A stretch of DNA of 64,000 bases, taken from positions 3,100,001 through 3,164,000 of the forward strand of contig NZ_OZ245754.1 in NCBI RefSeq assembly GCF_965227365.1, given 5' to 3'. Numbering within the stretch: the first letter of the stretch is position 1; every line of letters begins with the position of its first letter. The notes under the pieces were generated by a model that saw only the letters and a program-made list of their open reading frames with translations, was not told where the DNA came from and made no database searches. Made by a program: the position numbers and the translations under genes. This DNA comes from Hwanghaeella sp965227365. Its GTDB lineage: Bacteria; Pseudomonadota; Alphaproteobacteria; UBA8366; Aestuariispiraceae. This document shows, in pieces, positions 26,516 to 35,264 of the stretch.

Positions 26516-27664
26516 GTGACACGGCCCATCGGTTTTCTGATTCGGATGATCCTGTTTCTTGTGCTGGTCGCAGCCGGATGCCTGCTGATCTACGAAGCGC
26601 TGATCGGCGCCTTCCTGGCCAACGTCTTCCTGAACGGTACGATCGTCTTTGCACTCATCGTCGGGATCGGCATCGATTTCTGGACCGTCGGCCGCCTGAA
26701 CCGCGAGATCAACTGGATCGAGAATTTTCGCCGCGGCGCGCATGGCGCGCAGACCAGCATCGCGGCACCGAAACTGATGGCGCCCGCGGCGACCATGCTG
26801 TCCGAACGCAGCGATCGCAGCATGACCCGCCTCAGCCTGTCCACAACGGCGATGCAAACCCTTTTGGACGGCATTGCCGTGCGCCTGGACGAAGCGCGAG
26901 AGATCAGCCGGTACATGGTCGGCCTATTGGTGTTTCTTGGTCTGCTCGGCACCTTCTGGGGTCTGCTGCAAACGGTACAAAGCGTCAGCAGCGTCATCGC
27001 CGGCATCGATGTCGGTGGGGCAAATGTCGGTCTCGCCTTCGAAGAATTAAAGGCAGGGCTGGAAGCGCCACTTTCCGGCATGGGCACGGCTTTCAGTTCC
27101 TCCCTCTTCGGCTTGGCCGGTTCGCTGGTTCTTGGATTTCTGGGCCTGCAGGCAGGACAGGCGCAAAACCGGTTCTATAACGATCTGGAGGAATGGCTCA
27201 GCAGTCTGACGCGCCTCAGCGGCGGCGGCGCGACGGCCATCGGCGACGGCGAACAATCGGTCCCGGCCTATATCCAGGCATTGCTGGAGCAGACAGCAGA
27301 TAGTCTGGAAAGCCTGCAGCGCACGATCGCAAGAGCGGAAGAATCGCGGGCGTCGTCCCATACGGATATCGCGGCGCTATCCAGCAGCCTGGAAACATTG
27401 ACGACGACGATGCGGACGGAACAGGACCTGATGCTGAAACTGGCGGAAGGCCAACAGCGGCTGCAGAACGTCATGGAAGCCATGGCCAAGCCCGCTGCCG
27501 GACAGGATCAGATCATGGTCCGACATCTGCATAATATCGAGACGGGCCTCAACCGCATGATCGATCAGGCCAATACGGGACGCGCCGAAACCATTCAGGA
27601 AGTCCGCAGCGAAATTCGTCTATTGGCCCGCACCATTGCGGCCATCGCCGAAGGCGACGATTAA
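26516..27664 (+). CDS. MotA/TolQ/ExbB-like proton channel protein
   Basis: A 382-aa inner-membrane protein starting at a GTG with AAAGAGG upstream (a TTG at 26486 is less likely). Helices lie near residues 4-26, 32-56, 133-155 and 184-213. The last two (MVGLLVFLGLLGTFWGLLQTV and the GMGTAFSSSLFGLAGSLVLG helix) match the channel-forming pair of MotA/TolQ. A C-terminal cytoplasmic tail of about 140 residues is helical with heptad-like spacing. It is followed by a MotB-like gene, forming a stator-like pair unrelated in position to the flagellar genes at 61-63 kb. Confidence 0.88.
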   Translation: MTRPIGFLIRMILFLVLVAAGCLLIYEALIGAFLANVFLNGTIVFALIVGIGIDFWTVGRLNREINWIENFRRGAHGAQTSIAAPKLMAPAATMLSERSDRSMTRLSLSTTAMQTLLDGIAVRLDEAREISRYMVGLLVFLGLLGTFWGLLQTVQSVSSVIAGIDVGGANVGLAFEELKAGLEAPLSGMGTAFSSSLFGLAGSLVLGFLGLQAGQAQNRFYNDLEEWLSSLTRLSGGGATAIGDGEQSVPAYIQALLEQTADSLESLQRTIARAEESRASSHTDIAALSSSLETLTTTMRTEQDLMLKLAEGQQRLQNVMEAMAKPAAGQDQIMVRHLHNIETGLNRMIDQANTGRAETIQEVRSEIRLLARTIAAIAEGDD

Positions 27665-27727
27665 GGACATGCGGTCCGCTGCAAAGACATCACGTGAAAG
27701 ACCGGGTTCGGACCGGGCAGGTTTGCC

Positions 27728-29191
27728 ATGGCACTAGCACGGCGCGGTAGGACAAACCTCGACATATGGCCGGGTTTCGTCGATGCGCTGGCGACGCTTC
27801 TAATGGTGATCATCTTTCTTCTGATGATCTTCGTGATTTCCCAACTCTACCTGAATGAAGCGCTGGTCGGTCGCGACGAAGCCCTGGAGAAACTAAACCG
27901 GCAGATCGCCGATATCGCTGAGCAATTGAGCCTGGAACAGTCGGCAAACGAAGACCTGCGTTCGAATATCGAGAGCCTGTCCACGCAACTGCGTGCCAGT
28001 CTGGCGGAGCGCGACGAGTTGCAGGCCTCCCTTGGCGCGCTGAGGATCGAACGCAATTCGGTGTTGGCGAGGCTTGAGACGGCGGAAAGCGCGGCCGATG
28101 CGTTGCGCGCGAAGATGCAGGAAAACGAAAGTCGGCTTGCTGACAGCGACGCCCTGCTGTCCCGCACGAGGGAGGAATTGGAAGACGCCTACAAGGTTGT
28201 GGAAGCGAACAAGGAAACGATCGAACTGCAGTTGAAGGAGCTCGATACCCTAGCCGAAGACATCAACGCCCTGACCGCCCTGCGCCGGGAATTGCTGCAA
28301 CAAGTCGCCGATCTGGAAGCCTTAAGTGAAAAACAGACTGAGGAACTGACCGAATTGTCGAAGACGGTCGACAGTCAGGCCCTGGAAATCGGCGCACAGG
28401 AAGAGGAACTTAAGGCGAAGACCGAAGAACTTGCCCTGCGCGCGGCCAGACTGGCCGCTTTGGAAAAGGCGCTGGAGGAAAAGGAAGCTGAGATCGCCGA
28501 CAAGGACGAAGCGGTCCGCTCGCAGTTGAAGGAAATCGACGCCCAGACCGAAGCCGTTCTGTTGGCCCGGGCGGAATCGGCGCGTCTGCGCGAACAGATC
28601 GCCGCGTTGAACGAACAGATCGCCGCACTCAATCAAACGCTGGAAGCATCCGAAGCGCGGGACAAGGAGCAGAAGGCCCAGATTGTCGACCTGGGCAAGC
28701 GGCTGAACCTTGCGCTGGCCAGCAAGGTGCAGGAACTGGCGCGCTATCGATCCGAATTCTTCGGCCGGCTCCGGGAAATCCTGGGCAACCGCCAGGATGT
28801 TCGTGTCGTCGGCGATCGCTTCGTCTTCCAGTCGGAAGTGCTCTTCGCGCAAGGCTCAGCGGAACTCGGCCCGGCCGGGCAGGAACAATTGGGACAATTG
28901 GCCGATACCCTGATCCAGATTTCCCGCGACATTCCGAGCGAAATAAACTGGGTACTGCGAGTCGACGGACATACGGACAGCGTACCCATCGCCACGGCGC
29001 GGTTCCCGTCCAACTGGGAATTGTCGACTGCGCGCGCGATTTCGGTAGTGAAATTCCTGGAACGACGCGGGATCCCATCGCAGCGTCTCGCGGCCACCGG
29101 GTTTGCCGAATTCCAGCCGCTGGACGACCGAGATGACGAAATCGCCTATCGCCGCAATCGTCGCATCGAATTGAAGCTGACCGAACGCTAA
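27728..29191 (+). CDS. MotB-like protein with long coiled coil and OmpA domain
   Basis: A 487-aa protein: a short cytoplasmic N terminus, one membrane helix (about 16-40) with Asp19 in WPGFVDALATLLM at the proton-carrying position of MotB, about 300 residues of nearly unbroken coiled coil (45-345, rich in Glu/Leu/Ala heptads), and an OmpA peptidoglycan-binding domain (RVDGHTDSVPI, NWELSTARAISVVKFL, RRNRRIELKL). MotB normally has only a short plug and linker here. It follows the MotA-like gene by 63 bp. Likely a non-flagellar ion-driven envelope machine; role unknown. Confidence 0.9.
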   Translation: MALARRGRTNLDIWPGFVDALATLLMVIIFLLMIFVISQLYLNEALVGRDEALEKLNRQIADIAEQLSLEQSANEDLRSNIESLSTQLRASLAERDELQASLGALRIERNSVLARLETAESAADALRAKMQENESRLADSDALLSRTREELEDAYKVVEANKETIELQLKELDTLAEDINALTALRRELLQQVADLEALSEKQTEELTELSKTVDSQALEIGAQEEELKAKTEELALRAARLAALEKALEEKEAEIADKDEAVRSQLKEIDAQTEAVLLARAESARLREQIAALNEQIAALNQTLEASEARDKEQKAQIVDLGKRLNLALASKVQELARYRSEFFGRLREILGNRQDVRVVGDRFVFQSEVLFAQGSAELGPAGQEQLGQLADTLIQISRDIPSEINWVLRVDGHTDSVPIATARFPSNWELSTARAISVVKFLERRGIPSQRLAATGFAEFQPLDDRDDEIAYRRNRRIELKLTER

Positions 29192-29208
29192 GGCGCCCGG
29201 CCGTCTCT

Positions 29209-30837
29209 CTAGGACATTCTATGACCCTGGTCGCGCAGGATTTCCCGTGCCGCGTTGTGGCCGGGAATCCCTGAGACCCCGCCGCCGGGATGCATTGACG
29301 ACCCGCAGATATAAAGCCCTCGGATCGGTGTGCGGTAATCCGCGTATCCCGAGACGGGACGCTGGAAGAAAAGCTGGTCGGCGGATAGTTCCCCGTGAAA
29401 AATATGGCCCTGCGGCAGGTTCACGCGCGCCTCAATATCCGGCGCGATCAACAGATCCTCAGCAATGATGTCGTTCGAGAAACCGGGTGCGAACCGTTCC
29501 ACCGCGTCGATGACCGCCTTGCGGAAGTTCGCTTTTTCGACGGCCCAATCCCCGCCTTTTAGTTCGTAGGGCGCATGGCCGCCGAACAGGTTCACGACAT
29601 GCTTGCCCGGCGGCGCCAGCGTATCATCGACGATGGTCGGGCAGACGGGTGTAATGAACGGCGCCTTGGAGAACCATCCGTATTTCGCATCATCATAGGC
29701 ACGTTCCAGGTACTCGATATCGGGCGCGATATGCATGTAGGTCGGATAGTCGAAGTCACCCAAGGCACCCTCCGACCGCAACCGGTCGAGAATGCGGTAT
29801 TGCGGCGGCCGATCGCAGGCGATGTTCATCTTGAAGGCGGTCGAGAAACTCCGGTACCCCCGGATCTCCCGCAGCACTTCGTCCGGCAAATGCTTCTCGT
29901 CAACCAGATCGCGATAAAGGACCGTCGCCGAAGCGTTTGACGCAATCACGGGCGCGGTGAATTCCCGCCCATCCTCGGTGACGACCGCCGTCGCCGTTCC
30001 GTTTGAGACGCGCACCTCGGCTATCTCCGCCCCGGTCACGATTTCCACATTCTTGGTGCGCGCGTAGGAAGCGAGCGATTGAGTAATCTGCCCCATGCCG
30101 CCTTTGATGAAGCCCCATCCGCCGGCGCCTTCATGCTCCCCCATCACGTGGTGCATGATCACATAGGCCGAGCCCGGCGTCTTCGGACCGGCGAAAGTAC
30201 CGATCGATGCGTAATAGGCGAGGACCGCCATGACACGGTCGTCTTCGAACCATTCGCGCAGGAAGTCATATGCGCTCATCGTCAGCATATCGACGATCCG
30301 GTACATCTTCCGGCCGATCTTGCGGTACTTCCAGGCCATGGAGGCCATATCCTTGAAGCCCTTCCAATCACGCCGGGCCGGATCGACCGGCGTATCGAAA
30401 AGCAGTTTCCGAACGATATTTGCGGCATCGTTCAGATAGGCGTCGAATTCGGGGTATATTTCCGCATCCTTCTTGGAGAACCGCCCAAAGGATTCCTGCG
30501 TCTTCTTCATATCCTCGGAAAAGAGGATGTAGTCGTCACCATCCAAGGGCGACGCCATGTCGGAACAGGGAAGAACTTCCAGGCCGTGTTTGCCGAGGTC
30601 GAAATCCCGGATAATTCGAGGATGCAGAAGACTCATCAGATAGGAAAAGGTGGATGCGCGAAATCCCGGGGCGAATTCCTCCGTCACCGCGGCACCGCCG
30701 ATCACGTCGCGGCGTTCCAGGACCAATACGCTCTTGCCCGCATTGGCAAGGTAGTTCGCGCATACCAACCCGTTGTGCCCCGCGCCAATGATAATGGCGT
30801 CATAGGATGATTTCTTCGGCACCGACTGCGAGGCCAT
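29209..30837 (-). CDS. FAD-dependent oxidoreductase, phytoene-desaturase/PYROXD2-like
   Basis: A 542-aa flavoprotein. The N-terminal dinucleotide motif is DAIIIGAGHNGLVCANYLA with the ERRDVIGGAA continuation. The C-terminal FAD segment is GLYICGSSMHPGGGVSGIPGHNAA. The family includes carotenoid desaturases and PYROXD2-like amine/redox proteins; no carotenoid genes are nearby, so the PYROXD2-like reading is preferred. Start 30837 is chosen for an AGGA 9 bases upstream; earlier Met codons add a hydrophobic leader without a ribosome site. Divergent from an XRE-cupin regulator. Confidence 0.88.
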   Translation of the reverse strand: MASQSVPKKSSYDAIIIGAGHNGLVCANYLANAGKSVLVLERRDVIGGAAVTEEFAPGFRASTFSYLMSLLHPRIIRDFDLGKHGLEVLPCSDMASPLDGDDYILFSEDMKKTQESFGRFSKKDAEIYPEFDAYLNDAANIVRKLLFDTPVDPARRDWKGFKDMASMAWKYRKIGRKMYRIVDMLTMSAYDFLREWFEDDRVMAVLAYYASIGTFAGPKTPGSAYVIMHHVMGEHEGAGGWGFIKGGMGQITQSLASYARTKNVEIVTGAEIAEVRVSNGTATAVVTEDGREFTAPVIASNASATVLYRDLVDEKHLPDEVLREIRGYRSFSTAFKMNIACDRPPQYRILDRLRSEGALGDFDYPTYMHIAPDIEYLERAYDDAKYGWFSKAPFITPVCPTIVDDTLAPPGKHVVNLFGGHAPYELKGGDWAVEKANFRKAVIDAVERFAPGFSNDIIAEDLLIAPDIEARVNLPQGHIFHGELSADQLFFQRPVSGYADYRTPIRGLYICGSSMHPGGGVSGIPGHNAAREILRDQGHRMS

Positions 30838-31021
30838 GGGATTCGATCCTTTCGGGAGAAGCATTGGACGCATTGCCCTTGTGAACTTTATGATAAAAAA
30901 ATTCACTTAACAGGACTTATCGTGTCAATAGTTCATTTTCTTGATTTCAATTTCCGAGCCCGGCATAAGGTCGAAACGCCTCGTCTCCAGCCATTGGCAA
31001 TATGAATTCGAGCAGATTGAA

Positions 31022-31675
31022 ATGAGCGACACGCTGCCCAGAATACTGCGCCCCTCCAATGCCGAGGGTTTGGCCCCCGGAGAGGATACCGGCATCCGGG
31101 TGCAGGACATGTCCGAGATGGACGAACGGGTCGGTGCGGAAATCAAAGGTCTGCGAAAGGCCCGCGGGATGACGCTGGCCGAGCTGGCACAGGCCGCCGG
31201 CTTGTCGAAAGGCCATCTAAGTCAGGTCGAACGCGGCATTTCCAGCCCCTCGGTCAAGGCGCTGCACAGTATCAGCGTCGCCCTGGGCGTCACGGTCAGT
31301 TGGTTCTTTCCCCGCGCCCAACAGGAAGACTCGGACCTGACCCAGTTTGTCGTCCGCGCCGGTGCCCGCCGCGCCTTGCGATACAAGAGCGGCATTGTCG
31401 ACGAGCTACTGTCGCCGACCCTTGAAGGCGAGATCGAGCTGCTGCGCTGCATCTTCCCGCCGGGCGCCAAGAGCGGGGAAGAGTTCTACAGCCATCAGGG
31501 AGAGGAATCCGGCATCGTGATTTCCGGACGGCTGGATCTATGGGTCAATGACCGGCACATCGTGTTGCAGGAAGGGGATAGTTTCGCCTTCAAGAGCGAT
31601 CAGCCCCATCGTTACGAGAACCGGGGACGGGTGGAAACGATCGTGATTTGGGCGGTTACTCCGCCCACCTATTGA
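31022..31675 (+). CDS. XRE family regulator with cupin domain
   Basis: A 217-aa PuuR-type regulator. The HTH is GAEIKGLRKARGMTLAELAQ with GLSKGHLSQVERG. The C-terminal cupin (about residues 130-215) has GEEFYSHQGEESGIVISG and GDSFAFKSDQPHRYEN. Such proteins often repress amine or amino-acid catabolic genes and sense a small ligand in the cupin. A frame open from 30941 exists, but the start at 31022 is more consistent with family length. Divergent from the FAD oxidoreductase gene, which is its probable target. Confidence 0.88.
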   Translation: MSDTLPRILRPSNAEGLAPGEDTGIRVQDMSEMDERVGAEIKGLRKARGMTLAELAQAAGLSKGHLSQVERGISSPSVKALHSISVALGVTVSWFFPRAQQEDSDLTQFVVRAGARRALRYKSGIVDELLSPTLEGEIELLRCIFPPGAKSGEEFYSHQGEESGIVISGRLDLWVNDRHIVLQEGDSFAFKSDQPHRYENRGRVETIVIWAVTPPTY

Positions 31676-31699
31676 AGCCCGACAAGAACCGACCGATCG

Positions 31700-33823
31700 T
31701 CAGGCGCGGAGGAGGTCGAAACCGCCATCGGGGCGCAATTGCGTCAGATAAACCTGATCGGAACCCTGATTGCGGTTCGGACCGAAAGACAGTGTGAACC
31801 CATCAATATCCAGATCGTGCTGAACACCGGTCGCGGCCTCGACGAAGGCATCGCGCGTCAAGGGAGTTTCAGTGGCGGATAGGATTTCGGCTGCCGCCAA
31901 TCCCGTGACATAACCTTCCAGGGATTGAAAATCCGGCTCCGAACATATGCCGTGCCGACGGGCGTTTTCGAGGTAACGGCGGACGATACCCTGGTACCTG
32001 TCGGTCGGTAGTGGCACCACTTGGCTGATGACGACACCGGCGCCGTCGGTGCCGACCTGGCGCGCAAAATCCCGGCTGCCGACGAAGGAAATGGTCGCCA
32101 TCGGGCATTGCAGCCCGCCCTGTCGGGCCATTTGCACGAAAGCCGCCGTCGGTCCGGCCGTTCCGGCCATGAAAATGATACCCGGTTCGGCTTGGCGGAT
32201 AAGATCGTAAGCTGGTTGGACATCGCCCGTCTGCCGCTCATACGCTCCCCGCGCCGCCAAGGCGATGCCCCGGGGTTCAAGCGCCTTGACCAGGGCCGCC
32301 ATAACCGTCTGCCCGTAGGCGTCACCCTGGAACAGCAGTGCCGGCCGCTTGGCCCGGACAGTTCCCGTCATCCATTCGACCAGTTGGTCGACTTCCTGTT
32401 GATACGATGCCCGAATATTCAGGACGTGGCGGAAGGTCGGGTCCCTCAGAAAAGTCGCACCGGTCACCGGCCCGATAAAGGGAATGCCGCCGCCGCGCGC
32501 AACGAGTTCCGCCAGTTTCGAGGTCGGTGTCCCAACCGACCCGATCAGGCCAAAGACCGAACCGCTCCGTACCATCGCACGGACATTGCCCAGGGTACGT
32601 TCCGGAACGTAGCCGTCATCCTCCGTTTCAAGTTTCAGCTTCCGGCCACCGACGCCTCCACCGGCATTCACTTCCGCGAAGGCCAGTGCAATCCCGTCCC
32701 GCATGGCCGTCCCCAGACTTGCCGCACCGCCGGTCAAAGGCGCGCTTTGCCCGAAGGTGATCTCGTCATCCGTTATCCCCGCTTCCGCGCGAACCTCCCC
32801 CAAAAAGACGCCCGCCCCGTCTTGGATTTTCTGGACGCCGTTCCGCACTTCCTGCATTCGGTCTTCGAAGCTTCGCATCCGGGCGAGAATTTCTTCCGCA
32901 TTGGCGGCAATTTCCTGGTTTGCCGTTTGCTGCTCCTCCACTGCGGAGGCGACGACACCGGCGTTCGTGTTGAGTTCTTTCACCGCCGCACCGATGGCAC
33001 CTGTCGCCTCCGTCACGCGACCGGCCGCCGACTCGACCGCGGAGATAAGGGCCTTCACCCTGTCGGTCGCATCCGCGGTCTGTTGCGCCAGTGTCTTCAC
33101 CTCATTCGCGACGACGGCGAAACCGCGCCCCGCCTCGCCGGCCCTTGCCGCTTCAATTGTCGCATTCAGGGCCAACAGGTTGGTTTGTCCGGCTATGGTC
33201 TGGATGATGTCGGCGACACCGAGGATATCGCCGGCGGCCGACCCGAGTTCCGATGTGGTTTCCGTCGCAATACGGGTCTGTTCCGTCATCCGTTCCGTCA
33301 GCGACGCGGTCTGTTGGGTCATTCGGCCGATTTCGGTAACGCTGGCCGAACTTTCCGTCGCGGCCGACGCCACTTGAGCAACCCGATCCACGCTGTCCGT
33401 CGAATCTCCAATCGCATCGGCCACATGGGATTCGACACCGGATATAGAGCCAGAAACCGCCGCCTCGAAGTTCTCGGCAAGAGCCGTCATTGCATCGCGG
33501 CGTTGCCGTTCGGCGGTCCCCTCCTCCAGCGTGTGGTCCTCTATGATCTGACTGAGAGCGGCGAGGCGCGACCGCAGACGCTCGGCCTGTTCGACCAGTT
33601 GGTGAAGCGGAGAGCTTACCGGAAAATCCGGCATCGGGGCGTCCAACCGCCCATCGACGACATGCCGGATCGCCTCCGTCACCGCGGCCAGCCCCTCGTC
33701 GATAGTTGCCCCGCCGTCCTGGATCGGGCCTGCCGCCGCGCGATCCGCCTGATTGCCGGAACGTGTAGGTAATCCGAGCTTTCTGAGACGTTCCAAGAGC
33801 GCCTCCCCACCACCGTTCTTCAA
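31700..33823 (-). CDS. cytoplasmic MCP signalling domain fused to LivJ-like binding domain
   Basis: A 707-aa fusion. Residues about 105-345 are a methyl-accepting chemotaxis signalling domain with the canonical hairpin tip (IIQTIAGQTNLLALNATIEA, AGEAGRGFAVVANEVKTLAQ, residues 206-247). It continues directly into a type 1 periplasmic-binding fold (about 350-707; ITFGQSAPLTGGAASLG, FGLIGSVGTPTSKLAELV, GSRDFARQVGTDGAGVVISQ). I see no signal peptide and no membrane helix, so both parts should be cytoplasmic. The first start is TTG at 33823. A TTG at 33796 with GGGGAG upstream is an alternative. Single gene, convergent with the XRE-cupin regulator. Confidence 0.9.
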   Translation of the reverse strand: MKNGGGEALLERLRKLGLPTRSGNQADRAAAGPIQDGGATIDEGLAAVTEAIRHVVDGRLDAPMPDFPVSSPLHQLVEQAERLRSRLAALSQIIEDHTLEEGTAERQRRDAMTALAENFEAAVSGSISGVESHVADAIGDSTDSVDRVAQVASAATESSASVTEIGRMTQQTASLTERMTEQTRIATETTSELGSAAGDILGVADIIQTIAGQTNLLALNATIEAARAGEAGRGFAVVANEVKTLAQQTADATDRVKALISAVESAAGRVTEATGAIGAAVKELNTNAGVVASAVEEQQTANQEIAANAEEILARMRSFEDRMQEVRNGVQKIQDGAGVFLGEVRAEAGITDDEITFGQSAPLTGGAASLGTAMRDGIALAFAEVNAGGGVGGRKLKLETEDDGYVPERTLGNVRAMVRSGSVFGLIGSVGTPTSKLAELVARGGGIPFIGPVTGATFLRDPTFRHVLNIRASYQQEVDQLVEWMTGTVRAKRPALLFQGDAYGQTVMAALVKALEPRGIALAARGAYERQTGDVQPAYDLIRQAEPGIIFMAGTAGPTAAFVQMARQGGLQCPMATISFVGSRDFARQVGTDGAGVVISQVVPLPTDRYQGIVRRYLENARRHGICSEPDFQSLEGYVTGLAAAEILSATETPLTRDAFVEAATGVQHDLDIDGFTLSFGPNRNQGSDQVYLTQLRPDGGFDLLRA

Positions 33824-33962
33824 ATGCCGGCTCTGTCGGTCCAGCTTGCAGGAAAGCTTATGGGGCGCTCAGAAGGACGTCCATTTGTCCGTTCGTACTA
33901 TGGGGTTATCTCTTCCGCCGGGAAACCGACCCGAAAGTGCGGAATATCGATACCGGTGACGA

Positions 33963-34502
33963 CTACTGCTTGGGCGCCGCGGCGTCGAGAACGTAAAGAA
34001 ACGCATCGCGCTTCTCGCCTTTGACGGTTCGGAAATTCGCCACGCGTTTCTCATTCCGCATTCCGATCCGTTCCAGAACCTTGTGGCAATCGAGATTGTC
34101 CACGTCCGAGAGCACGGAAATGCGCAGCAGGCCAAAATCGCGGAAAGCCGAGGGCAAGACGCCCAGCAATGCCTCGGTCATGTAACCTTGGCCGCGGTAG
34201 TCCGGATCCAGCGTGAAGTCCAACTGCCCGATCGGTACCGGGAAAGGCTCGACCGTCAGTCTGATAGTACCCACTACATGTGTCAGCCCACCGGGGACAA
34301 TTGCCAGCGCCAGGGCCGTGCCCGCATCAAGACCTTCGGGCCGGATCTGATCCTTAACATATGCGGACAGGGTTTCCGGCTGGCCGGGGTCTATCGGGAC
34401 ATAAGGGCAATAGTCCTCGCGCCCCGCATAGCCAAGGACGCGCGGTTCGTCGGCCGCCTCAATGGGCCGAACCCTCAATCGATCCGTTCCGATAAACACC
34501 AT
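33963..34502 (-). CDS. GNAT family N-acetyltransferase, RimJ/RimL-like
   Basis: A protein of about 179 aa with the RimJ/L layout: TDRLRVRPIEAADEPRVLGY, a central strand and acetyl-CoA loop in LDPDYRGQGYMTEALLGVL, and NLDCHKVLERIGMRNEKRV near the end. Such enzymes acetylate protein N termini, amino acids or antibiotics; the substrate is not shown. An ATG at 34517 adds five residues and is also possible. Divergent from rpmE. Confidence 0.87.
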   Translation of the reverse strand: MVFIGTDRLRVRPIEAADEPRVLGYAGREDYCPYVPIDPGQPETLSAYVKDQIRPEGLDAGTALALAIVPGGLTHVVGTIRLTVEPFPVPIGQLDFTLDPDYRGQGYMTEALLGVLPSAFRDFGLLRISVLSDVDNLDCHKVLERIGMRNEKRVANFRTVKGEKRDAFLYVLDAAAPKQ

Positions 34503-34740
34503 AATACCTAAAAGCATGTTCCCGATTCGCGGGCATTCGCGAAGCGGAAATAAGCGTTTCTTCCCCGGTGCGCCAGTTCAATCGGATTCGCCGGACACGC
34601 AATGCCTGCCAGACACGAAAAATCCAGAAAATAGGCGGTTTTCTCGGCTTGCCTTTTCGAGTGCGAAGGCGTACAAGCCCCCGGTCCGGCGCACGGAACT
34701 TCGGTTCGTGCGCCCAACTGTTTTAGCATGGAGACGGGCG

Positions 34741-34962
34741 ATGAAAGCGGAAACCCATCCCGAATACCACGAAATCACCATCCAGATGGTGGACGGGACG
34801 TCTTATAAGACCCGCTCGACCTGGGGTAATGAGGGCGACACTCTGCGCCTGGAAATCGATCCGACCTCCCATCCGGCTTGGACGGGTGGTCCGACGCGCA
34901 TCTTGGAAGGCGGCCGCGCGGCCCAGTTCAACAAGCGCTTCGGTTCTTTCGGCCTCAAGTAA
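34741..34962 (+). CDS. rpmE: 50S ribosomal protein L31
   Basis: A 73-aa L31 (MKAETHPEYHEITIQMVDG, SHPAWTGGPTR, FNKRFGSFGLK). It has no cysteine, so it is the zinc-free (C-minus) form usual in alphaproteobacteria. GGAGACGGG lies just upstream of the ATG. A frame open from 34462 is not coding. It is monocistronic with a strong terminator 77 bp past the stop. Confidence 0.95.
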   Translation: MKAETHPEYHEITIQMVDGTSYKTRSTWGNEGDTLRLEIDPTSHPAWTGGPTRILEGGRAAQFNKRFGSFGLK

Positions 34963-35038
34963 GCGGTTCGGCCACTTTCTCCACGCGACCGTCCGCACAG
35001 GGCGCCGCGCGCTGGCGGGAAAGATGGGCAGACAGCGG

Positions 35039-35070
35039 AAAGGCGTTCCTTCGGGGACGCCTTTTCTTTT
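35039..35070 (+). terminator. Rho-independent terminator after rpmE
   Basis: An 11-bp stem (AAAGGCGTTCC / GGGACGCCTTT, one T-G pair) closed by a TTCG tetraloop is followed by TCTTTT. Confidence 0.88.
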
Positions 35071-35118
35071 ATGGGCACGGCGCCCCACGGCGGGCTGATT
35101 TTCGCCTTCCGCCCCCCT

Positions 35119-35148
35119 CTTGAAACGCCGTAAACAGTGCCTAAATCT
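35119..35148 (+). promoter_or_regulatory. RpoH (sigma-32)-type heat-shock promoter
   Basis: CTTGAAA at 35119-35125 and CCTAAATCT at 35140-35148 are spaced so that 17 bases separate CTTG from the -10. This fits the alphaproteobacterial RpoH consensus (CTTG, 17-18 bases, CYTATNT) with one mismatch. It lies about 110 bp upstream of the hsp20 start. Confidence 0.6.
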
Positions 35149-35199
35149 CAGTTGTTCCGAAAGCGATGCCGATTGGGTCGCCCATTAATCGGGACTGAA

Positions 35200-35261
35200 A
35201 GCGGTCAGACCACACGGTGGGCCGCGCTGATTTGAACCATATCGCTTCGAAGGAGGATATG
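35200..35261 (+). promoter_or_regulatory. ROSE-like RNA thermometer in hsp20 leader
   Basis: Two stacked elements. A first hairpin has GCGG/CCGC (35201-35204 with 35222-35225) enclosing CCAC/GTGG (35210-35213 with 35217-35220). A second hairpin traps the Shine-Dalgarno AGGAGG: TCGCT (35242-35246) faces AGGA (35251-35254) across a TCGA loop, and CATATC/GATATG can extend the stem. The TYGCT motif opposite AGGA is the hallmark of ROSE elements on small heat-shock genes of alphaproteobacteria, which melt as temperature rises. Confidence 0.6.
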
Positions 35262-35264
35262 ACG

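Noticed and set aside
25014..29191. Zorya anti-phage system (ZorAB) reading of the MotA/MotB-like pair
   Set aside because: No ZorC, ZorD or ZorE effector genes lie nearby, and the long extension is on the MotB-like periplasmic side instead of the ZorA cytoplasmic tail.
34462..34740. N-terminal extension of ribosomal protein L31
   Set aside because: L31 begins at 34741 with its own Shine-Dalgarno; the upstream frame overlaps the promoter and the opposing gene.
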